DNA from: CBFCZU01 sp965602635
GTDB lineage: Bacteria > Planctomycetota > Phycisphaerae > SM23-33
NCBI GenBank assembly: GCA_965602635.1
Contig: CBFCZU010000146.1
Span: 1 to 10,930 of the forward strand
Length of the DNA stretch: 10,930 nucleotides
Direction: 5' to 3'
The position numbers and the translations under genes were made by a program. How positions within the stretch are numbered: position 1 is the first letter of the stretch; every line of letters starts with the position of its first letter. Positions 8,201 to 10,930 of the stretch are shown here, piece by piece. Under the pieces are notes generated by a model. The model was not told where the DNA came from. It saw nothing but the letters and a program-made list of their open reading frames with translations, and ran no database searches.

Positions 8201-8618
8201 TCCGCACGTTGCCGGTCAGCTCGCCGTCGCGGACGTCCCGGACGTTGCCGACCTGATTGATCCTGAAGATCCCCCGGCGCGCCCTGATGACCGCCAGCTC
8301 GCCGCTCTTGAGGTACCAGTTGACCTGGGGCTCGTCCATGTAGTACCGCCCGCCGCGCTTCTGCATCCCCCGGAACATGTAAACCGCCTGGAGGCGATGC
8401 TCCTCGTCGTACTGGCTGAAGGAGCTGGGCGGGATGCTCTCGACTTCGAGCCCGCCGGGAAGCTTGGTCGAGTCGCCCACGGGGCGGCCCACCGGCCGAT
8501 CGAAGCTCCAGGGGCGCGGGAAGGTGCCCTCGCTGGCGTAGTTATACACCACGAACGCCAGCAGCAGGATGCTGAAGGTTCCCAGCAGCAGGGCTATGCG
8601 TTTCTTCATCATGTTCAT
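5211..8618 (-). CDS. Very long LptC-like LPS transport protein with multiple OstA/LptA-like segments
   Basis: Probably an inner-membrane-anchored periplasmic component that moves LPS toward the outer membrane. The 1135 residues start with MNMMKK and one hydrophobic anchor (about 7-28). Residues about 70-222 have the LptC pattern: GELTGNVRI, a D-x-x-x-IYTDEVTFD stretch, then IETDRQVAVFSKEADILGTG. Pro/Ala/Thr/Arg-rich linkers follow at about 240-325 and 361-415, with a Lys/Pro linker at about 921-950. Between and after them are repeated OstA-like strand units. The clearest (about 703-760) has VATGKVKV, an A-x-CDKLI stretch and LIGKPAVV, then LKAGNIF; another lies at about 980-1100. E. coli LptC has 191 residues and LptA 185. 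The start at 8618 overlaps the kdsC stop as ATGA, with AGAGG upstream; the frame also extends to 8648. The Lpt role rests on fold pattern and kds context; lptB is not next door. Confidence 0.82.
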   Translation of the reverse strand: MNMMKKRIALLLGTFSILLLAFVVYNYASEGTFPRPWSFDRPVGRPVGDSTKLPGGLEVESIPPSSFSQYDEEHRLQAVYMFRGMQKRGGRYYMDEPQVNWYLKSGELAVIRARRGIFRINQVGNVRDVRDGELTGNVRIVMDRRIRPGPEPLAERQDDAVRIYTDEVTFDRDRLMIETDRQVAVFSKEADILGTGLRLSWSDSPRELRELRIVRGEYLCIREGQDRFMEQLSLPGGATEEADPAEAPEPGAAVEPPAPRASLAERREVGWVPPVGRGLVMAAFTATRPTASRAATTRPRRVATRPAGAEPAEEPTGAPGGPPPIIEDTYRIVFSDNVEVTSGQRYLRGAEKLALVFEYADPREREKRRAEKRPAGAVPPTGAAASPPVAARSPAGEPSTPRPPAAEPEPPPEPMIVTWTGPLVITPVREPEEHIPDRFDVEASGRKLDLGDGEATTICRSFQFRSLSNSGELLGWKGEPVRMRMATGERISAPVVRFNRDEEWVRFVGAGGMSMPAGESDILGVGDVAAEEGAEEAGDVTITWTDHVLASIGRQEVTTDAGTERRDFLCNATFTGKVIVKQPPGKSLQAHCLKASFHEPKSADDTVNRIKLLDAQGQAKQVHLADAVTGEYTKADNLRVTMATSPGGKSYPLEAVATGNVSARQVDQEVEGGEVTVEAEKVTVKFALVKDPLTGEEKPQGRRMVATGKVKVTGVSEADPMVAQCDKLIADRVAGTAKLIGKPAVVTEKDNILKAGNIFLSRKKELGKKTESAKVTGPGTLRFWTDTDLSGNKVDKPRRADIIWTKSLDYYGAKRLAVVAGGVELATAEDLIKCGKMDVTFAAEKETAAKPAAEEGSQRFRQRKIAQVIAHKSDDEDVELLSVQKDADGYLERRLLLCSGQVIYEAAVKAVRCPKAGMLLVEDYRPPEPPEKTPPGKKPAPAKKPAPEGELLGVDSVTRPSQSRFQWSKSMYLDQDKRVVELRGDVHLDHCSGKHIVGLKELNVRAIKDMPRGRNTSLDCDRMLATFAKPDLSAITRPAEGTTGPRVGKLMLFDARGDVNLKDGRQEVVCQRMLWQRETDVAVIWGYLVGQRPKDAVIYYEDKTKGRLYDAKSPNITWNRKTNRVVTGRVEAHGG
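5782..5817. repeat. Two-copy 18-nt tandem repeat in a linker
   Basis: Two 18-nt units (5782-5799 and 5800-5817) match at 17 of 18 positions. On the minus strand they encode successive Lys-Lys-Pro-Ala-Pro-type units of the third linker of the LptC-like protein. The linker length is likely variable between strains. Confidence 0.8.
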
Positions 8619-9145
8619 TTGACGTACCTCTGGAGGATTTGATCCCACAGATCCCCCGCCCGCAGGATGGCCTCGACGGCCTCACGGACGGCGCCCGCCC
8701 CGCCGCGGGCAACGGTGACCATCGCGGCCGCGGCGCGGACCTCGGCGACGGCATTGGCCGGGGCAATGGCCAGCCCGCACCGCCGCATCAGCGGAAGGTC
8801 CATCAGGTCGTCTCCCATCACCGCCGCCCGGGCCTCGTCCAGGGCCAGCTCTTCCAGCACCCGCAGGTAAACGGGCAGCTTGTCCTTGGCGTCCTGGTGG
8901 ACGATGGTCACTCCCAGCTCGGCGGCCCGGGCCGTCACCGCCGGGCTGCTCCGCCCGGAGATGATAGCCACGCACTTGCCGACGCGCTGGAAGTATTTTA
9001 TCCCCGCCCCGTCGGCGGCGTGGAAGCTCTTGAGTTCGCGCCCCTCGCCGTCGATGGCAATCCGCCCGTCGGTCAGCACGCCGTCCACGTCGAGCACCAG
9101 CAGCTCGATCCCAGCCGCGGCGACGTTGGAGTCACTCTCGACCAT
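8615..9145 (-). CDS. kdsC: 3-deoxy-D-manno-octulosonate 8-phosphate phosphatase
   Basis: Removes phosphate from Kdo 8-phosphate to give Kdo for the LPS inner core. This is a C0-type HAD phosphatase of 176 residues (E. coli KdsC 188). Motif I is LDVDGVLTDG with nucleophile D19 and acid D21, motif II is SGR at 63-65, motif III lysine is in QDAKDK at 84-89, and motif IV is GDDLMDLP at 111-118. FHAADGAGIK (41-50) and ARGGAGAVRE (146-155) match E. coli KdsC regions. The ATG at 9145 is preferred over a TTG two codons upstream; it lies inside the end of kdsD with a 14-nt overlap. The stop overlaps the next start as ATGA, so all three genes are probably translationally coupled. The family acts as a tetramer with Mg2+. 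Confidence 0.95.
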   Translation of the reverse strand: MVESDSNVAAAGIELLVLDVDGVLTDGRIAIDGEGRELKSFHAADGAGIKYFQRVGKCVAIISGRSSPAVTARAAELGVTIVHQDAKDKLPVYLRVLEELALDEARAAVMGDDLMDLPLMRRCGLAIAPANAVAEVRAAAAMVTVARGGAGAVREAVEAILRAGDLWDQILQRYVK

Positions 9146-10136
9146 TGGCAAACGCCTTCAGGCCCACCAGGTCCTGCACGTCCAGCAGCCCCACCGGGCG
9201 GTCCTGCTCGTCCACCAGCGGCAGTTCGTCGATCCGGTAGCGGTTCAGGATCGCCAGCGCCTCGCTGGCCAGAGAGCCGATCCGGATCCGCTTGGGGTCG
9301 CGGTGCATGACCTCGCGCACCGGGCGGTCCAGCAGGGCCTCCACGTCGCCGCCCAGCATCAGCCGGCGGAGGTCCGCGTCGGTGAGGATTCCGGTGAGCC
9401 TGCCGTCGCCATCGACCAGCAGCAGGGCGCCGGCGCGGCGCTTTATCTTCTCGGCCTCCAGAAGGGCCTCGCGAACGGTCAGGCGCTCATCCGCAACCGG
9501 CAGCGACTCGCCCTTGCGGCAGGTCACGGCCTCTTCGACCTTGAGCAGCGCCCTTCCCAGCGCCCCGGCCGGGTGAAAGGCCTCAAACTCCTCGGGCGAA
9601 AACTTCCTCATGCCCATCACCGTCAGCGCCAGGGCATCGCCCAGGGCCAGCATGCAACTGGTCGAGGCGGTGGGCGCCAGCCCCAGCGGGCAGGCCTCTT
9701 CCACGTCCCCATAGCACAGGGCGATGTCGGCGAACTCAGCCATCGGCGAGCCGGCCAGGCCGGTGATGACGATGAGCTTGGCCCCGCGGGCCTTTATATG
9801 GTTTGCCAACCGCACGATCTCATCGGTCCGGCCGCTGTGGGAAAGTGCGATGACCACGTCGTCGCGGCGGACCCGCCCGAGGTCGCCGTGCAGCGCCTCG
9901 ACCGGATGCAGGAAGATGCTCATCGTCCCCGTCGAGGCCAGCGTGGCGGAAATCTTGCGGGCGATCAGCCCCGCCTTGCCTATCCCGGTCAGGATAACGG
10001 TCCCCCGACAGGCGTAAACCGCCGCGGCGGCGGCGGCGAAGCGCTCGTCGATGCCCTCGGCCAGCGCACCGATGCACTCGGCCTCGGTGGCGATGACCTT
10101 GCGAGCCAGTTTCAGGTCCGGGCGGGGTTCGCTCAT
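9132..10136 (-). CDS. kdsD: Arabinose 5-phosphate isomerase (SIS plus two CBS domains)
   Basis: Interconverts ribulose 5-phosphate and arabinose 5-phosphate, the entry step to Kdo. The protein is 334 residues (E. coli KdsD 328). The SIS domain (about 40-175) has GIGKAG (51-56), HPVEALHGDLG (77-87), ALSHSGRTDE (97-106) and EEACPLGLAPTAST (146-159), followed by FHPAGALG (187-194). The catalytic set of E. coli KdsD (K59, H88, E111, E152, H193) falls at K54, H83, E106, E147 and H188, a constant offset of five. Paired CBS domains occupy about 205-330. The ATG at 10136 has no clear Shine-Dalgarno sequence; a TTG two codons upstream is possible. The frame is open further upstream, but that extension has no family resemblance. 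Being followed by kdsC and an lptC-type gene favours KdsD over the paralogue GutQ. Confidence 0.96.
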   Translation of the reverse strand: MSEPRPDLKLARKVIATEAECIGALAEGIDERFAAAAAAVYACRGTVILTGIGKAGLIARKISATLASTGTMSIFLHPVEALHGDLGRVRRDDVVIALSHSGRTDEIVRLANHIKARGAKLIVITGLAGSPMAEFADIALCYGDVEEACPLGLAPTASTSCMLALGDALALTVMGMRKFSPEEFEAFHPAGALGRALLKVEEAVTCRKGESLPVADERLTVREALLEAEKIKRRAGALLLVDGDGRLTGILTDADLRRLMLGGDVEALLDRPVREVMHRDPKRIRIGSLASEALAILNRYRIDELPLVDEQDRPVGLLDVQDLVGLKAFANGRE

Positions 10137-10266
10137 GCTCAAGCCAGTCGCGACGTTTATCGCATGCCGACCAGATACCCGGTCAGGCCCTCGGAATTCG
10201 CGGCGGTTGGTGCGATCCGTCGCAGTTCGCGCATTCCATGCAGGTTCGTGCAGCCCGTGTGGGAGC

Positions 10267-10295
10267 ATTATCCTTGCCCGCCCCGGGCCGGTCAA
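10267..10295 (-). promoter_or_regulatory. Sigma70-like promoter for the kdsD-kdsC-lptC operon
   Basis: On the minus strand TTGACC (10290-10295) and GATAAT (10267-10272) are separated by 17 nt; each box matches the consensus at 5 of 6 positions. Transcription would start near 10260, leaving a leader of about 124 nt before the kdsD ATG. The -35 box lies only 14 nt upstream of the opposite gene's ATG, so expression of the two divergent genes may interfere. The remaining divergent gap, 10137-10309, holds no stronger element for the plus-strand gene. Confidence 0.6.
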
Positions 10296-10309
10296 GTAAA
10301 AGGGCGGCC

Positions 10310-10930
10310 ATGACCCCCACCATGCTCTATGGCATCGCCCTGATGGCCATACCCGTGATGCTGAGCCTGACGCTGCACGAGTACGGTCACGCCCGCGTGG
10401 CGCTGGCGTTCGGCGACCCCACGGCCACGGCACTGGGGCGAACCTCGCTCAACCCGCTGGTCCACCTCGACCCGCTGGGGGCACTGTGCTTCATCTTCGG
10501 CCCGTTCGGCTGGGCCAAGCCCGTGCCCGTAGACTTCACCCGCCTGCGGCCATACCGGGTGGGCGACATCTGCGTCTCCCTGGCCGGGGTGGGGATGAAC
10601 CTGGGCCTGCTGATACTCGCGACCGTGGCGCTCAACGTCATGGCCCTGGCGGGCGTCACCCTGACAGGCCAGACCGGCCCGGCCTCCGCCCCGCTGGGCA
10701 TACTCGCCTTCATGCTCAGCTTCCTGATGATCATCAACCTGACGCTGATCATCTTCAACCTGATCCCCCTCTACCCGCTGGACGGGCACCACGTCATCCG
10801 CGAGCTGCTGCCGCGGCGAATGCGGGCCGGCTACATGGACTTCCAGCGGCGTCTCGGCGGTCCGCTGCTGCTGGCCATGCTCGTCCTGCCCTGGCTGGTG
10901 CGCCGCTTCGGCGGGGCGATGATCAACCCC
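10310..10930 (+). CDS. Site-2-protease-like M50 membrane metalloprotease (3' end missing)
   Basis: An integral membrane zinc protease of the S2P/M50 type, which cleaves substrates within or beside the membrane. The visible 207 codons are open to the right edge. HEYGH at 23-27 in the first membrane segment (about 8-35) gives the zinc-binding HExxH. The third zinc ligand is the Asp of PLYPLDGHH (D158 in 153-161) in a later segment (about 130-155). Other membrane segments lie at about 88-115 and 184-197. The usual AGPxxN motif reads AGVGMN at 92-97, so Val replaces the proline. No PDZ or CBS domain is seen, as is typical of the short S2P-like group of about 210-230 residues, so little is likely missing. 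AAAAGGG (10297-10303) is the ribosome-binding site. Its substrate is unknown; a regulatory or envelope-stress role is only possible. Confidence 0.9.
   Translation, partial: MTPTMLYGIALMAIPVMLSLTLHEYGHARVALAFGDPTATALGRTSLNPLVHLDPLGALCFIFGPFGWAKPVPVDFTRLRPYRVGDICVSLAGVGMNLGLLILATVALNVMALAGVTLTGQTGPASAPLGILAFMLSFLMIINLTLIIFNLIPLYPLDGHHVIRELLPRRMRAGYMDFQRRLGGPLLLAMLVLPWLVRRFGGAMINP

Noticed and set aside
5061..8642. Very long open frames on the plus strand opposite the LptC-like gene (about 5061-6842 and 6846-8642)
   Set aside because: Their products are low-complexity Gly/Leu/Asp/Arg-rich strings with no family motifs, as expected for antisense frames of GC-rich genes. The minus-strand frame has a membrane anchor, OstA-like repeats and operon overlaps.
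10274..10302. Plus-strand TTGCCC-17-TAAAAG as promoter of the M50 protease
   Set aside because: Both boxes match only 4 of 6 and the start of transcription would fall at or past the ribosome-binding site.
10137..10433. Extended kdsD start reaching back into the M50 protease gene
   Set aside because: The extension is Arg/Pro-rich, crosses the divergent promoter and the opposite gene, and the KdsD family begins near the ATG at 10136.

Overview
The window is a GC-rich, densely coded bacterial segment with seven gene calls I am confident in and one truncated gene at each edge (eight genes in all). LPS biosynthesis and transport genes (kdsD, kdsC, an LptC/LptA-type protein) show a Gram-negative-type outer membrane. 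The very long LptC protein with Thr-Arg-Pro-rich linkers, the pyrophosphate-type phosphofructokinase and the general style suggest Planctomycetota, perhaps a Phycisphaerae-like lineage. That placement is an inference from gene content only.

Layout: (1) Positions 1-4017, minus strand: a tight cluster read in the order M24 aminopeptidase (pepP/pepQ-like), accB, accC, then a 6-phosphofructokinase that runs off the left edge. Gaps are 13-26 nt and each gene has a plausible Shine-Dalgarno sequence, so this is probably one operon. It joins two acetyl-CoA carboxylase subunits with a glycolytic enzyme. (2) Positions 4018-4147: a short divergent gap with a good sigma70-like promoter for larE. (3) Positions 4148-5008, plus strand: larE, a sulfur insertase of the three-cysteine, probably [4Fe-4S], type, with no other lar gene in view. 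(4) Positions 5009-5210: a convergent intergenic region full of inverted repeats. It includes two back-to-back strong hairpins and is bracketed by a 24-bp direct repeat. (5) Positions 5211-10136, minus strand: kdsD, kdsC and a 1135-residue LptC-OstA protein whose reading frames overlap, probably driven by a TTGACC-17-GATAAT promoter at 10267-10295. (6) Positions 10310-10930, plus strand: a site-2-protease-like M50 membrane metalloprotease, cut by the right edge.

The kds/lpt genes work together: KdsD makes arabinose 5-phosphate for Kdo, KdsC dephosphorylates Kdo 8-phosphate, and the LptC-type protein handles LPS between the inner membrane and the periplasm. AccB and AccC make malonyl-CoA for fatty acids (including lipid A acyl chains), so most of the window concerns envelope and lipid metabolism. 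The most unusual items are the giant single-chain LptC/LptA-like protein and the palindromic element at its 3' end. I did not find a new defence or mobile system; no CRISPR, transposase, rRNA or tRNA is visible.
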